DNA of 64,000 nt, from NCBI GenBank assembly GCA_958295785.1, contig OY282377.1, positions 2,060,394-2,124,393 of the forward strand. Reading direction: 5' to 3'. Each line of letters opens with the position of its first letter. The stretch's first letter is position 1. The position numbers and the translations under genes are program-made. Under the pieces are notes generated by a model that was not told where the DNA came from, ran no database searches, and was given only the letters and a program-made list of their open reading frames with translations. Shown here piece by piece: positions 44,514 to 53,992 of the stretch. Origin of the DNA: an uncultured Latescibacterota bacterium. GTDB lineage: Bacteria > Latescibacterota > UBA2968.

Positions 44514-45422
44514 CTATTCGTCTATTCGCGCTTTTTGTTGCTCGAATTTTTCAACTGTCGTCAGGCGTTTGCGCCGGTGCAATTCGACATGCGCGGGCCA
44601 AACGCCCGTGTCTCGATCAGAACCGGTTTCGCGGTCAAAAAAAAGTGGAAATTCACTGGACGCGGGCTTGGTTCTCGCATAGCCGCTGTTGTAACTCCGC
44701 ATCATGATGCGCTGTTCGCGGTTGAGCGTGGCGAGCCAATCCGGGGCGCATTGGTGCCGGTCGGCCTCGCAAACCCACGACGGACAATAGGCCAAAAAGA
44801 TGTTCTTCCGCACAATATCCGTGTGATTGGGCGCCACGCGATGCCATGTATTGCAGTGCATAAACGTCATCGTGCCGCGCCTCGGGCAAAGGATTTTTTC
44901 CCCGGGCACGCTGTCGTGGGTGTCGTAAAAATCAAAGTACTGCCCCTTGTGGCTACCGGGCATATAGACAAAATTGCCCATATCCGGTTCGGGCAGGTCG
45001 GTCAGCCAATACGCGACCTTGATTTGGATGGGCAAAAAGGGCGAAAAAACCCCGTAAGGCACGGCGCGGGCGCCATCGGGATGCCACTTATTGCGGCTCG
45101 TGTCCCGAGGGCGCAGGAAAAATTGCGAGATGTGGAGCTTGAGCAACTCGCCGTACACGTCGTACATAAAGCCGATATGTCGCGGGTGATCGATCAACTC
45201 GGCAAACTCGGAATACCGCTCAACGATGTTGTTTGGCCCAAAAAATTTGGCGGGATCGTATTTGTCACTGCGGGCCGCAGCGGCATCGACCATCTCGATG
45301 TAGCGGTCGCATTCTTCGCCGGTCAACGCATCTTCAATGACCAGCATCCCCTCTTCTTGAAATGCGTCCCATTGTTCGCGCGCAAACCCCGGCGGTGCCA
45401 CGCGATAATTCTGCCCTGACAT
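44514..45422 (-). CDS. Phytanoyl-CoA dioxygenase (PhyH) family protein
   Basis: The start ATG at 45422 follows CAAGGAGATCGAC, giving 302 residues. The Fe(II)/2-oxoglutarate double-stranded helix is recognisable: the H-x-D pair in NKWHPDGARAV, the distal histidine in FMHCNTWHRVAPN and the 2-oxoglutarate-binding arginine in IVRKNIFLAY. The opening FQEEGMLVIEDALTGEECDR is typical of PhyH proteins. It hydroxylates an unknown small molecule. The last codons lie in a TTCGTCTATTCG repeat, so the C-terminal ARIDE tail derives from repeat DNA. Confidence 0.9.
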   Translation of the reverse strand: MSGQNYRVAPPGFAREQWDAFQEEGMLVIEDALTGEECDRYIEMVDAAAARSDKYDPAKFFGPNNIVERYSEFAELIDHPRHIGFMYDVYGELLKLHISQFFLRPRDTSRNKWHPDGARAVPYGVFSPFLPIQIKVAYWLTDLPEPDMGNFVYMPGSHKGQYFDFYDTHDSVPGEKILCPRRGTMTFMHCNTWHRVAPNHTDIVRKNIFLAYCPSWVCEADRHQCAPDWLATLNREQRIMMRSYNSGYARTKPASSEFPLFFDRETGSDRDTGVWPAHVELHRRKRLTTVEKFEQQKARIDE

Positions 45423-45462
45423 GTCGATCTCCTTGTTTTTGTGATGGTGGTTGCAGCGGACG

Positions 45463-46404
45463 TCACAGTCGCAGATGTGGGCCAATGTAACCGATTTCAA
45501 CTTCACGAGAACTTGGATCAAAACGGAGATGAATGCGCCCACCGCTCCCGAAGCGAGCGTGCCATTCGAACAATTCCCTCATGCCCCGATGAGACCGGAA
45601 TCTCCGTTCCTCACGCAAACGCGGGTTGTCCATTACCGATTGGCTCTCGGGCGTTACCTTGCATTTCCAAGGAGGCATCGCGCCACCGGTGACGCGCCAT
45701 TCGCTGGCCGATTCATCCAAGCTCACCAGACATTTGACGACAACCTGCAAGTCCCCAGTATTCAATCTCTCGAGATGGCGTTCCACATCCGGGCCAAACA
45801 CGAGGTTCGGAAATGCCAGTTCTTTGTCATTCCACAATGACCCGAAACTTGTGAAATGGTGGCGAAGCTCTGCGCGATGTCGTCGACAAATTGGTTGAGC
45901 ATGGGCGGGTCGCGTGAGATTGTCGATCATTTCAGACGCTTCCCCAATGCTTCCATCGGGCAACATCTCGATGAAGTGGATCGTTAGCTGGTCACAGTCC
46001 CAAATCGAAACCGATGGAAACCCCACTGCAATGCCAGCGGTGATAGCGCACAAAACGAGCGGTTCACCGTCTTCCGTCGGCAATATTTTTGCCTCGCATC
46101 CGCGGAACCGATCCGCTATATCCCGATCGATTTCGCTCAAAAGCGGGACCTTTGATGCCAAGCGCGAAAAGAATAGGTACTCGTCCCGTGACCCATCTTT
46201 CCGCATTTCCTGAAGCGCGTCCCCCAGCGACCAGTTAGACAGGCAAAGGGTCTCCTGTAGGGATTGGCGCATTCGCAGAGATCGTTCTACAATCTTATCC
46301 CTAACCAACATCGTCATGCCAACCGTCACATCTTTCAGCCACACCACAGCGGTATGCTGCTCGGGAGACGCAAGGCTCGCGTGGTTTAGCACCATCTCGC
46401 GCAT
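45463..46404 (-). CDS. Third protein of the DUF262-AAA cassette, function unknown
   Basis: This 313-residue protein starts one base after the AAA gene stop. No named domain is recognised. It begins MREMVLNHASLASPEQHTAV, continues with a helical segment MRQSLQETLCLSNWSLGDAL, and has the segment YLFFSRLASKVPLLSEIDRD followed by RFRGCE. A middle beta-rich part (LVLCAITAGIAVGFPSVSIW) and a basic C-terminal part (RSHRGMRELFEWH ... GGRIHLRFD) follow. The RGMRELFEWHARFG ending resembles tails of proteins that accompany AAA ATPases in defence islands, but I cannot name a family. It is the likely effector or specificity factor of the triad. Confidence 0.65.
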   Translation of the reverse strand: MREMVLNHASLASPEQHTAVVWLKDVTVGMTMLVRDKIVERSLRMRQSLQETLCLSNWSLGDALQEMRKDGSRDEYLFFSRLASKVPLLSEIDRDIADRFRGCEAKILPTEDGEPLVLCAITAGIAVGFPSVSIWDCDQLTIHFIEMLPDGSIGEASEMIDNLTRPAHAQPICRRHRAELRHHFTSFGSLWNDKELAFPNLVFGPDVERHLERLNTGDLQVVVKCLVSLDESASEWRVTGGAMPPWKCKVTPESQSVMDNPRLREERRFRSHRGMRELFEWHARFGSGGRIHLRFDPSSREVEIGYIGPHLRL

Positions 46405-46405
46405 A

Positions 46406-47527
46406 TCAATACCTCGGGTCGAGCAGGCGAGCTAGATTTTCTTCGTGCTGATCGAAAAAACCGGCCGGCCAATGCGACAAACGCCCGTCCGCATCAACTC
46501 GAGGTGAAGATACGACTGTCTTACTCCCGTCGCGCTCAAAGTAGTGAAACGCAGTATCCTCCGGTGCGATGAGTCCGTCGCGAACAGCAATGCGGACGCC
46601 GTCGATGAAGTGATCGCTATGAGTCTCGGAGAATACTTGGACACCTACGCTCGCGGCTCGGGCCGCCAATTCCGCCAATTTCGTCTGCCCGCGCGGGTGC
46701 AGGTGCGCCTCCGGGTTCTCGATCAGGCAAAGCGTCCCGCGATCCGAGAGCAAAGCGAGGATGACTGGCAACACATAAGACAGCCCAAACCCGACATTGG
46801 TCGCACGGTATCGGCTCGTCGCAATATCTCCCGGCCGATCAAACGAAAACCCTGCAATGACCGAATCGGCGTTCGCAACTGCCTCAAGTCGCAAGTGTAC
46901 GCCTGGGCATACATCCTGTAGCCATTGATCGACGATATCGAGCAGTCGCCGACTCGCGCCTTCAACGCAACGAGGGTCGCCCTCCGGCAGAAGATCGTTC
47001 TGATGGCGATTCAGATAATTCCACGCGTACTCGCCGCTTGTACCAAAGTCACCGCGCTTAGCCAACATCTCGGAGAGCGGGTACAACTTCCGGGGGCCGA
47101 CCCGTTCCGCATTCACATAGACGAGACGCCCTCCAAACAGCGATGTCTGTTGCCACTCAGCGGGTATATAATCGGTAGATCTGTCGGGGAGCACCACGCT
47201 CAATTGGTCGGCCTCCCGCGAATAGTCAAAGGCCATGAACCACCCATCCGGCATTTCGTCGTCCCCAAGCACGAAACCCACAATATCCTGCTCGGCACCC
47301 TCAAACAACACATCCGAACCCGCGCCGAGGTCTATTCTTTCGCCGCCCAAAACGAGTCTGCCGCTGTGCAATTCCCCGGTTTCAAACGATTGCCGCAACA
47401 CCAGCAATGCTTGAATAACGCTACTCTTGCCCATCCCGTTCAAGCCGCACAGCAAATTGAGAGACGTGCAATCCAAGTCCAACCGCTCAAAGCACTTGAA
47501 ATTCTCAAGGTTTATTTGTCGAAGCAT
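46406..47527 (-). CDS. AAA family ATPase (DUF3696/OLD-like)
   Basis: This 373-residue protein starts at an ATG sharing one base with the DUF262 stop (TGATG). It has the ABC/SMC-like P-loop CGLNGMGKSS at 27-36 behind INLENFKCF, a Q-loop region, the signature-side segment TNVGFGLSYVLPVILALL, Walker B LCLIENPEAHLHPRGQ and the switch FSETHSDHF. This matches the AAA_15/DUF3696 group, related to OLD and RecF ATPases but without a TOPRIM nuclease domain. Such ATPases act as sensors or motors in phage-defence cassettes. Its partners are the DUF262 protein and the unknown protein. Confidence 0.85.
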   Translation of the reverse strand: MLRQINLENFKCFERLDLDCTSLNLLCGLNGMGKSSVIQALLVLRQSFETGELHSGRLVLGGERIDLGAGSDVLFEGAEQDIVGFVLGDDEMPDGWFMAFDYSREADQLSVVLPDRSTDYIPAEWQQTSLFGGRLVYVNAERVGPRKLYPLSEMLAKRGDFGTSGEYAWNYLNRHQNDLLPEGDPRCVEGASRRLLDIVDQWLQDVCPGVHLRLEAVANADSVIAGFSFDRPGDIATSRYRATNVGFGLSYVLPVILALLSDRGTLCLIENPEAHLHPRGQTKLAELAARAASVGVQVFSETHSDHFIDGVRIAVRDGLIAPEDTAFHYFERDGSKTVVSSPRVDADGRLSHWPAGFFDQHEENLARLLDPRY

Positions 47528-49032
47528 CAGATGAACTCCTCAACGAGTTGTTTTACCGCTTGAAAACGCTTCTGCACGCGCCGAACTGTGTTGGTCGATA
47601 AAGAGATCGCCCTTTCAAACTCATCGTCCTCTGCGATTAGTTGCATGAAACGACGTTGAACATCCTCGCGCCGTTTGACGAGAACGCGAATCTGATCGGG
47701 CGAACAGCGCGCCAACTGAACGCTCCACACTTCGAACAATATTTTGCTGATCGGGCGTTTTCTGTCGTCCAGGCTAGTCCGCTTGCGGAAGGCATACTCG
47801 CCGAAGATGGCGGACGCCGCACCCATTGCTTTCTCGAAATCCGCGCCGAGCGCATCGCGCTTTTCAGAACTCATGTTGTTGATGTTTTCCATGGCATTTC
47901 CGAGAAAACCATCGAGATCACCTTTGTCATATTTTTCTGGGGAATGAACGTAAAAAGCCAAAAAGCGCAACACACACTCCCGGTCAGCCATTCGAATCGG
48001 CTTTATGCTACCACCCGTGGCTTTGATGAACTCGGCGGATTCGGCGAGAGTTTTCAGGTAATCCCGGACGGGCCCCGGGTGGATAGCATGGCGAATTTCC
48101 TGCCCGTTCAACATCGTGCCTCCGGTATTGATTCGGCGAAAAACGTTAAACATGACCTCCGGTGGTGTACCCGGTTCAATGACATTGACGATGAGTTGGG
48201 TCTCGCTAATTCGCCGTTGCAAGGAGCGCGGAAGTGCATCGTGCTTCAGTCCATCTAGTCCCAAGTATTCAAGTCGCGTCAGGGAAAACACACCCGTCAC
48301 ATAATCATAAATGGTTGACATACGCTGAACACCATCGACGACAGCCCAGTTATCGGACTTGTCAGCAGCGACATAAAATACCGGGATGGGAATACTCAGC
48401 AGGAGCGATTCAATAAGGCGGCTTCTGATCTCGTCGTTCCAGATGCCGCGATGACGCTGGAAATCGGGCGCGAGATCAATTTCCTTATGCTTAATGCGCG
48501 AGACGAGTTGCTCGACGAGGATGTGGCGCGTATTGATCTTGATCCGTTCAGGATTGAATGGATGTGTGATCGTTTCTTCTGGATCTTCCCGCTCAATTTC
48601 GAGACCGCTCTCCTCGTCTTCCTCACTGTTGGGTACGATGCCTTTTTTTTGGGAAATTCGCTCATGTGCGGGCCTGATCACCAACTCGTCTTCCTCACTG
48701 TTGGTATCGCGTGTTGTATTTTCTGCAACCTCTTTCCGGTTTACGATGCCTTTTTTTTTCAAGTATGTCTCAAAGTGGGGCCGGTTGTCATCAAACCATT
48801 GGTTTGTCACCCTGACAGTTTTTCCGCACACATCATAAGGGCCTATCCGCTTCCAGTATCTTTTTGATTTTTCTCCCGTGATAATTGTTGCTTCCCTACA
48901 GAAGGAAAAATTAATCCCAAACTTTTGCTTGGAGTATTTCTCGTCCAGCAGGTTATTTAGTTCATCGGGATTCTCTTCGCAATAAGCGAAAATTTCGGGG
49001 ATGTATTTTTGCACCAATTTTCCAATTTTCAT
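47527..49032 (-). CDS. DUF262 domain protein with N-terminal extension
   Basis: This 501-residue protein has a DUF262 (GmrS-like, ParB/sulfiredoxin-type fold) domain at about 165-400: ILVEQLVSRIKHKEIDLAPDF, given in part as LAPDFQRHRGIW, then the nucleotide-binding motif VVDGVQRMSTIYDY (DGVQR at 233-237) and FNVFRRINTGGTMLNGQEIR. DUF262 domains hydrolyse NTPs in GmrSD-type enzymes. The C-terminal GmrD-like HNH domain is absent. The first 160 residues include two copies of a KKGIV ... NSEEDE unit (93-117 and 129-140). It starts inside an ATGA overlap with a small frame upstream. Confidence 0.85.
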   Translation of the reverse strand: MKIGKLVQKYIPEIFAYCEENPDELNNLLDEKYSKQKFGINFSFCREATIITGEKSKRYWKRIGPYDVCGKTVRVTNQWFDDNRPHFETYLKKKGIVNRKEVAENTTRDTNSEEDELVIRPAHERISQKKGIVPNSEEDEESGLEIEREDPEETITHPFNPERIKINTRHILVEQLVSRIKHKEIDLAPDFQRHRGIWNDEIRSRLIESLLLSIPIPVFYVAADKSDNWAVVDGVQRMSTIYDYVTGVFSLTRLEYLGLDGLKHDALPRSLQRRISETQLIVNVIEPGTPPEVMFNVFRRINTGGTMLNGQEIRHAIHPGPVRDYLKTLAESAEFIKATGGSIKPIRMADRECVLRFLAFYVHSPEKYDKGDLDGFLGNAMENINNMSSEKRDALGADFEKAMGAASAIFGEYAFRKRTSLDDRKRPISKILFEVWSVQLARCSPDQIRVLVKRREDVQRRFMQLIAEDDEFERAISLSTNTVRRVQKRFQAVKQLVEEFI

Positions 49033-49378
49033 TTTTTTCTCGTTGGCCCCTTATCGCCTTGGACCTGCTCACACAGGGCACTGTCCGCCTGTTCCGCTGC
49101 CTCGCGTGGGTCAATGCCCAACGCCGCGACCACCTTCGATTTCGACGGGTTGCCGGTCGAAATCGTCCTCGGGTACGAAAATGCCGTCGGATCTCCTGAC
49201 CAGACCGACCGGCCCCCTGTGCCACTCGCACGATTCCGTGCCGAACGGAAGCAACGAATCCGCGATGGCAGTGAACCGTTCCGCCGCCAGTCGTTGTACC
49301 GAACGGATGTGGGTTTTGGGATCATCTCTCTTCCCGAGTTTGGGTGTCCCGCCGGGCGTTCAGGTCGGTGATCACCAT
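49029..49378 (-). pseudogene. Probable frameshifted gene upstream of DUF262
   Basis: Three short frames form a chain on the minus strand. MVITDLNARRDTQTREE starts at 49378, 10 bases after the coiled-coil gene. A second frame without start reads THIRSVQRLAAERFTAIAD and GIFVPEDDFDRQPVEIEG. A third ends VVAALGIDPREAAEQADSAL and overlaps the DUF262 start as ATGA. The pieces look protein-like only when read in sequence with two frameshifts. A single 98-codon frame (49029-49325) also spans the region, with ATGA links on both sides, but its first half is arginine- and serine-rich and looks out of frame. Confidence 0.4.
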
Positions 49379-49388
49379 GTCGTAGCCT

Positions 49389-50141
49389 TTACTCTTTGAC
49401 GATGACGACTGTGACGCCGGTTGTCTCGGCACGCTGACGGTCCTGGACAGTGATACTGTCTCCGATTACGACAGGGGTGACGGGCTGCTGAGTGATTAGC
49501 GCGAAGGTCTTGGCGCGGTCAGCCACGCGGCTGATGTCGCTTGCGTCAATGGTTAGGGAGATTTCTATGACCGCGCATATCTCGGTCAGATCGCTCCTGC
49601 GGCGTCCGGTCAGTACAATGTCAGTGTTTCCCAGATTCTGGCCCTGCTCGGCGGTGATTATCCCCTGGTCCTCAGCATCCAGTATCTGGACTGACAGGTC
49701 ATCGCTGTGGGGGATGTATTCGCTCCACACGACTCTTACATCACGCATATTGAGTTTGTGATTGGCGGTGTTGGTGATGAAACGCGTAATGCGGTGTTCG
49801 TAATTTCTGCCTCTCAGGTTACCAACTCTCCCCTCTACTCTGGACAGGCCGGCTTCCAGCTTTGCTTGGCCGGCTTCCAGCTTTGCTTGACCGGCTTTGA
49901 GATCGGATACATCCGCTTCCAGCCTTGCTTGGCCGGCTTTGAGCTCAGATACATCCCGCTCCAGACGTTCCACTCTGGCCGGCAGATCCATCAGCCGGTC
50001 CACTTTGGCCGGGAGCATCAGAAAGTCGTCCGTCAGCAGGGTTCTAAGCAGGATGGAGCGGGCCTCCGGGTTTTCATTCAACTCGGCGACCATCCGGGCT
50101 GCCAAGCTTTCTGGGTTTAGAGTTTCGATGGCTGGGATCAT
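49389..50141 (-). CDS. Coiled-coil protein with a nuclease-like C-terminal domain
   Basis: This 250-residue protein starts at an ATG with GAGGAG about 8 bases upstream. Residues 45-110 are a coiled coil with tandem 7-residue units (LKAGQARLEADVSDLKAGQ, then AKLEAGQAKLEAG). The C-terminal domain (about 110-250) has NTDIVLTGRRRSDLTEICAV and VIEISLTIDASDISR, then VTPVVIGDSI. This pattern of D ... E-x-S with alternating strands resembles PD-(D/E)xK-like domains in coiled-coil proteins such as DUF3782-type families. The lysine of the motif is not obvious. It sits upstream of the frameshifted gene and the DUF262 triad on the same strand. Confidence 0.65.
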   Translation of the reverse strand: MIPAIETLNPESLAARMVAELNENPEARSILLRTLLTDDFLMLPAKVDRLMDLPARVERLERDVSELKAGQARLEADVSDLKAGQAKLEAGQAKLEAGLSRVEGRVGNLRGRNYEHRITRFITNTANHKLNMRDVRVVWSEYIPHSDDLSVQILDAEDQGIITAEQGQNLGNTDIVLTGRRRSDLTEICAVIEISLTIDASDISRVADRAKTFALITQQPVTPVVIGDSITVQDRQRAETTGVTVVIVKE

Positions 50142-50496
50142 TTGGAATAGCTCCTCAATTGCTCGATGCCGGTATTTTATCAGAAATGTCGGATGGGTAT
50201 TTTCATGACAATCCCCATCGTAGCCGTATCAATTTAGTCGGTCATGCTATCTCCACGGCTGGCCCACATTTTTTGGCGATCTGCTTTTGGCCCGTATCGC
50301 AGGACTAGACGATGGCGGCGATGCCGGCCAAGAACAGCGCAGGGCAAAAAATATCATGTCATCTCCCAGCGGTCGCCAATAACGACCAATTCCTTGTTTC
50401 CGATTCGCATTGTGAGTATCCAATTCGCGTGCAAACAACCGACTTTATTTTGCCAAACTTAAAAAATACCTTTCACAGCGTCAACCGTTTTATACA
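50142..50496. other. Intergenic stretch with possible gene scraps
   Basis: No full gene is supported. On the minus strand an 18-codon frame starting at 50410 reads MRIGNKELVVIGDRWEMT. Its first 14 residues resemble the start of small GroES-like proteins, but there is no Shine-Dalgarno and it stops at once. The stretch ends at the insertion sequence. Confidence 0.4.
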
Positions 50497-51593
50497 GATT
50501 AGGACTTACGCAATCTCCATTGGAATATGAGGTGCTTTGAGTTGTTGTCTCAAGAAGTCAGCCAGCCCTCGGTATTTGACTTGATAAATGGTTTGTCCTG
50601 TTTGATAGGCCACCTGCGCGAGTCGAATCCAAACGAACATCGCACACCCAATATGATTTCGTACCATGCGTGCCAACCGACATGGACACTTTTCAAGCCC
50701 GGTCACCTGTTTGACTTCGCGGTGAAATGGCTCAATTTTCCATCGCCTGTGACACACCTGTTGTACCCCTGAAGAATCGTTTTGAGCATGGTCGTTGGTC
50801 ACGACATACGCCGTGCGTCTATCAGCAGACGCCACCCGGAATCATTTCACTTTGTGGTCTTTGGGAAACCCTCTGATTTTAATGGGCTTGCCTTGTTTGC
50901 GTTGCGCTTGAGTCCAAGTTAAGCTATCTACGCGCTGGTAGGGGGTTGTGCCTGCCGAATCGTCCACGCGCCGGTTCGTCTTGAGGGGACAAGAATAGGT
51001 TTTTTGCATCTGCTCTCTGTGTAACATGACCGTTTTGGTCGCATACCCACTGTCCATCAAGACCCCGGTAAAAGGAAGGCCCTTCTGATAGACCCACACA
51101 GAGCGCATGTCCTTGAGAGGATCCCATTTGGTTTTGCCATCGCCTTGCGGGTCATAAATCCGATAGTCAATCAGCCAGAACCGATCCTCTTGCGGATGGA
51201 CATAGACACATGTAACCACCCCAATGCCGTTGATGACGCCTTGGGCGTTGCCGCTCTATTGACGACGCACTCACGCGATCTTGCGCGCGTGTCGCTTGTC
51301 TAAAACCGGGTCATCAAAGATCACATCGCCTTTGGGCGTCAACGCGATGTGGTCTTTGACGTGTTCCCACACCAAGCGGGGGGGGATACGCTCACCGGCG
51401 AGATAGCGGTTGATCCTATCATGACTGAACCCTTCGCTATGGTCGGCGAAATGGGTCAGGGTATCGTTGAGGGGACTGCTAAGCAGATACTGACAGGAAT
51501 CCAAACGCGTCGGGTGGCGCATTGACACCTCCTCAAAGTGATAAATTTTACGGAATTGCACCCTTTTTTAACTCAGCATGCGTAAGTCCTAAT
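50497..51593 (-). mobile_element. Inactive IS4/IS701-like insertion sequence, about 1.1 kb
   Basis: The ends are ATTAGGACTTACGCA (50497-50511) and TGCGTAAGTCCTAAT (51579-51593), a perfect 15-base inverted repeat. TTTATACA lies next to both ends (50488-50495, one base away from the left end, and 51594-51601), consistent with a target duplication of 8 or 9 bases. The transposase inside is broken. Confidence 0.8.
50506..51561 (-). pseudogene. IS4/IS701-like DDE transposase with three in-frame stop codons
   Basis: One continuous minus frame encodes a full transposase interrupted by TGA (51273-51271), TAG (about 51258-51256) and TGA (50844-50842). Recognisable parts are IALTPKGDVIFDDPVLDKRH (first aspartate), GVVTCVYVHPQEDRFWLID, FTGVLMDSGYATKTVM (second aspartate) and CHRRWKIEPFHREVKQVTG (glutamate). 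There are no frameshifts, so decay is by point mutation only. The start may be the inner ATG of MRHPTRLDSCQYLLSSP. Confidence 0.85.
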
Positions 51594-51997
51594 TTTATAC
51601 AATCGCGCCCGTCATTTCCACTCAAAAAGGTTCCGCGTATTTCTGATTTGCACCGCGTATTTCTGCATTTTTCAGTTTTTTTCATTGCACGCAAAAAAAA
51701 CCGTGGCAGTTGTACTCCATTCACAGGTTCAGTTTGAATGTAGAGAAGCGATCTAGCAGGAGAGTTGTCAGTCTGCCTCCAACCCCAAGCGGTCAACTAC
51801 CACCTCCAAGCCCCAAACGCCAATCGTAGGGGGGTTGCCTCCCTAGATAGAAACAGCGGACACACAATCGCGTGTCCGCTGTTTTGCGAAACCCTGACCC
51901 CATGAACAGATTGTGGCTTACGCCTTTTGGGGCTGGGTGTGCGAAGACAGGCACGGGGGCCTGTCCCTACAAATCGTCGAATCGTCTATTCCATTCC
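51594..51997. repeat. Gap after the IS with a family A repeat
   Basis: No gene is supported. It includes a hairpin (51851-51884) and a family A palindrome in minus orientation (GCACGGGGGCCTGTCCCTAC, about 51951-51970), preceded by GGCTGGGTGTGCGAAGACAG as in the copies at 5681 and 5749. Confidence 0.55.
51851..51884. terminator. Hairpin terminator downstream of acs
   Basis: AAACAGCGGACAC pairs with GTGTCCGCTGTTT (13 bases, 8-base loop). T-tracts on both strands are short, so it may be a weak terminator or an mRNA-protecting 3' stem. Confidence 0.6.
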
Positions 51998-53992
51998 CTA
52001 CCGGTTGGTGAGGAGGTCGTCGACCACGGCGGGATCGGCGAGGGTGGAGGTATCGCCGAGGTCCGAGGTGTCGTTTTCCGCGATCTTGCGGAGAATGCGG
52101 CGCATGATTTTGCCCGACCGGGTTTTGGGCAACCCAGGTGCCCAGTGGATCACGTCTGGCGTGGCGATGGGGCCGATCTCCGTGCGAACTTGTTGCACGA
52201 GTTCGGCCTTGAGGTCGTCGGTATAGGCTTCGCCCGCATTGAGGGTGACATAGGCGTAAATGCCCTGCCCCTTGATTTCGTGCGGGAAACCGACCACAGC
52301 GGCTTCGGCCACTTTGCCGTGTGAGACCAACGCGCTTTCGACTTCGGCGGTGCCCATGCGGTGGCCCGAAATATTGATCACGTCATCGACCCGCCCCGTG
52401 ATCCAGTAGTAGCCATCTTCGTCCCGGCGGCAACCGTCGCCTGTGAAATAAAAGCCCTTGTACTGTTGAAAATAGGTTTCCTCAAACCGCTCGTGATCCC
52501 CATAAACCGTCCGCATTTGGCCGGGCCAGGGTTCGGAAATCGCGAGCACGCCATCCACGCCATTGCCTTTGACGATTTTGCCCGATTCCGGTTCGAGCAC
52601 CACGGGCTCAATGCCGTGCAGGGGCAGGGTGGCCGATCCGGGTTTGGTGGGGGTCGCGCCAGGCAAGGGGCTGATGAGAATGCCCCCGGTCTCGGTTTGC
52701 CACCACGTATCCACAATGGGGCATCGCCCGCGCCCGATATTGCGGTGATACCACTGCCACGCTTCGGGGTTGATGGGTTCGCCCACAGTGCCGAGGAGTT
52801 TGAGAGACGACAAATCGTATTTGGCCGGCCATGCGTCGCCTTCTCGGGTGAGGGCGCGAATGGCCGTGGGCGCGGTGTAGAATTGGTTGACTTGGTATTT
52901 GTCGATGACCTGCCAGTAACGTCCCGGATCTGGATAGACGGGCGTGCTTTCAAACATGGTGGTGGTGGCCGCATTGGCCAGCGGCCCGTAAATGATGTAG
53001 GAATGACCCGTGATCCAGCCGATGTCAGCCGCGCAAAAGTAGATGTCGCCATCTCGATAGTCAAAGACGTTTTTGTGCGTAAAACCCGTGTACACCATGT
53101 AGCCCCCCACATTGTGTTGCACGCCCTTGGGTTTGCCCGTCGAGCCAGAGGTGTAGAGGATGAAGAGCGGGTCTTCGGCGTCCATTTCTTCGCACGGGCA
53201 ATCCGCACGCGCTTCTGCCATCGCGTCGTGCCACCACAAGTCGCGGCCTTCCCGCATGGGACACGCCATGCCTTGGTCTTCCCCAACGCGCCGCACAACG
53301 ATGCAGGTGTGGACGCTGGCATCGCCCATGCGCGAATCGGCCAATGCAATGGCTTCATCCGCGGGTTGCTTGCGCGCCATTGGGCGGTCGCCGCGGAACA
53401 TGCCATCGGTGGTCAGCACCACCCGACAGGCGGAATCCACAATGCGATCCGCCAATGCCTCGGCGGAAAAGCCGCCAAAGACGATGGAATGGATCGCGCC
53501 GATGCGCGCACAGGCCAGCATGGCAATGGCGAGTTCGGGGATCATGGGCATGTAAATGGAGACGCAGTCGCCCTTTGTCACGCCGCGCGATTTGAGCACA
53601 TTGGCGAATTTGCACACTTGCTCGTGCAATTCTTTGTACGTGAGTTTGGCGTCTTCGCCGGGTTCGTTGCCCTCCCACAAAATGGCGACCTGATCCCCCC
53701 GAGAATCGAGGTGACGGTCGATGCAGTTGTACGCGATATTGGTTTTCGCCCCTTCAAACCATCGGATGGAAATTGGCCCCTGATCCATGTCGTAATTGTA
53801 GGATCGCACGGTATCCCATTTTTTGTACCAGTGGAACGAATCGGCAACATCTGCCCAGAATGCCTCGGGATCGGCAATTGACTTTTCGTATTGCTTCCGG
53901 TACGCATCCAAGCTGGACACATGCGCCGCGGCACTGAGATTTTCCGGGGGGATGTATTTCCCGTTTTGTTCAACCACCTGATTTGCCGCCAT
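51998..53992 (-). CDS. acs: Acetyl-CoA synthetase
   Basis: The start ATG at 53992 has GCGAGGAA 7 bases upstream, giving 664 residues, the normal Acs length. ANL-superfamily motifs are present: the P-loop-like [12 protein letters not shown], the WWQTETGG adenylation motif, [20 protein letters not shown] and the catalytic, acetylatable lysine in [11 protein letters not shown]. The Acs N-terminal segment [10 protein letters not shown] and [10 protein letters not shown]-like [15 protein letters not shown] are also present. It activates acetate to acetyl-CoA through acetyl-AMP and would allow growth on acetate or use of overflow acetate. It is divergent from the sigma factor gene. Confidence 0.97.
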   Translation of the reverse strand: MAANQVVEQNGKYIPPENLSAAAHVSSLDAYRKQYEKSIADPEAFWADVADSFHWYKKWDTVRSYNYDMDQGPISIRWFEGAKTNIAYNCIDRHLDSRGDQVAILWEGNEPGEDAKLTYKELHEQVCKFANVLKSRGVTKGDCVSIYMPMIPELAIAMLACARIGAIHSIVFGGFSAEALADRIVDSACRVVLTTDGMFRGDRPMARKQPADEAIALADSRMGDASVHTCIVVRRVGEDQGMACPMREGRDLWWHDAMAEARADCPCEEMDAEDPLFILYTSGSTGKPKGVQHNVGGYMVYTGFTHKNVFDYRDGDIYFCAADIGWITGHSYIIYGPLANAATTTMFESTPVYPDPGRYWQVIDKYQVNQFYTAPTAIRALTREGDAWPAKYDLSSLKLLGTVGEPINPEAWQWYHRNIGRGRCPIVDTWWQTETGGILISPLPGATPTKPGSATLPLHGIEPVVLEPESGKIVKGNGVDGVLAISEPWPGQMRTVYGDHERFEETYFQQYKGFYFTGDGCRRDEDGYYWITGRVDDVINISGHRMGTAEVESALVSHGKVAEAAVVGFPHEIKGQGIYAYVTLNAGEAYTDDLKAELVQQVRTEIGPIATPDVIHWAPGLPKTRSGKIMRRILRKIAENDTSDLGDTSTLADPAVVDDLLTNR

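Noticed and set aside
48962-49231. 89-codon minus-strand frame overlapping the DUF262 start
   Set aside because: Arginine-rich composition typical of an out-of-phase reading, and it overlaps the better-supported DUF262 start.
50357-50410. GroES-like 18-codon frame
   Set aside because: No ribosome-binding site, immediate stop and only about 14 residues of resemblance. It is kept only as a note in the gap entry.
52361-53881. Plus-strand open frame of 506 codons
   Set aside because: It is the complement of acs. All recognisable motifs are on the minus strand.
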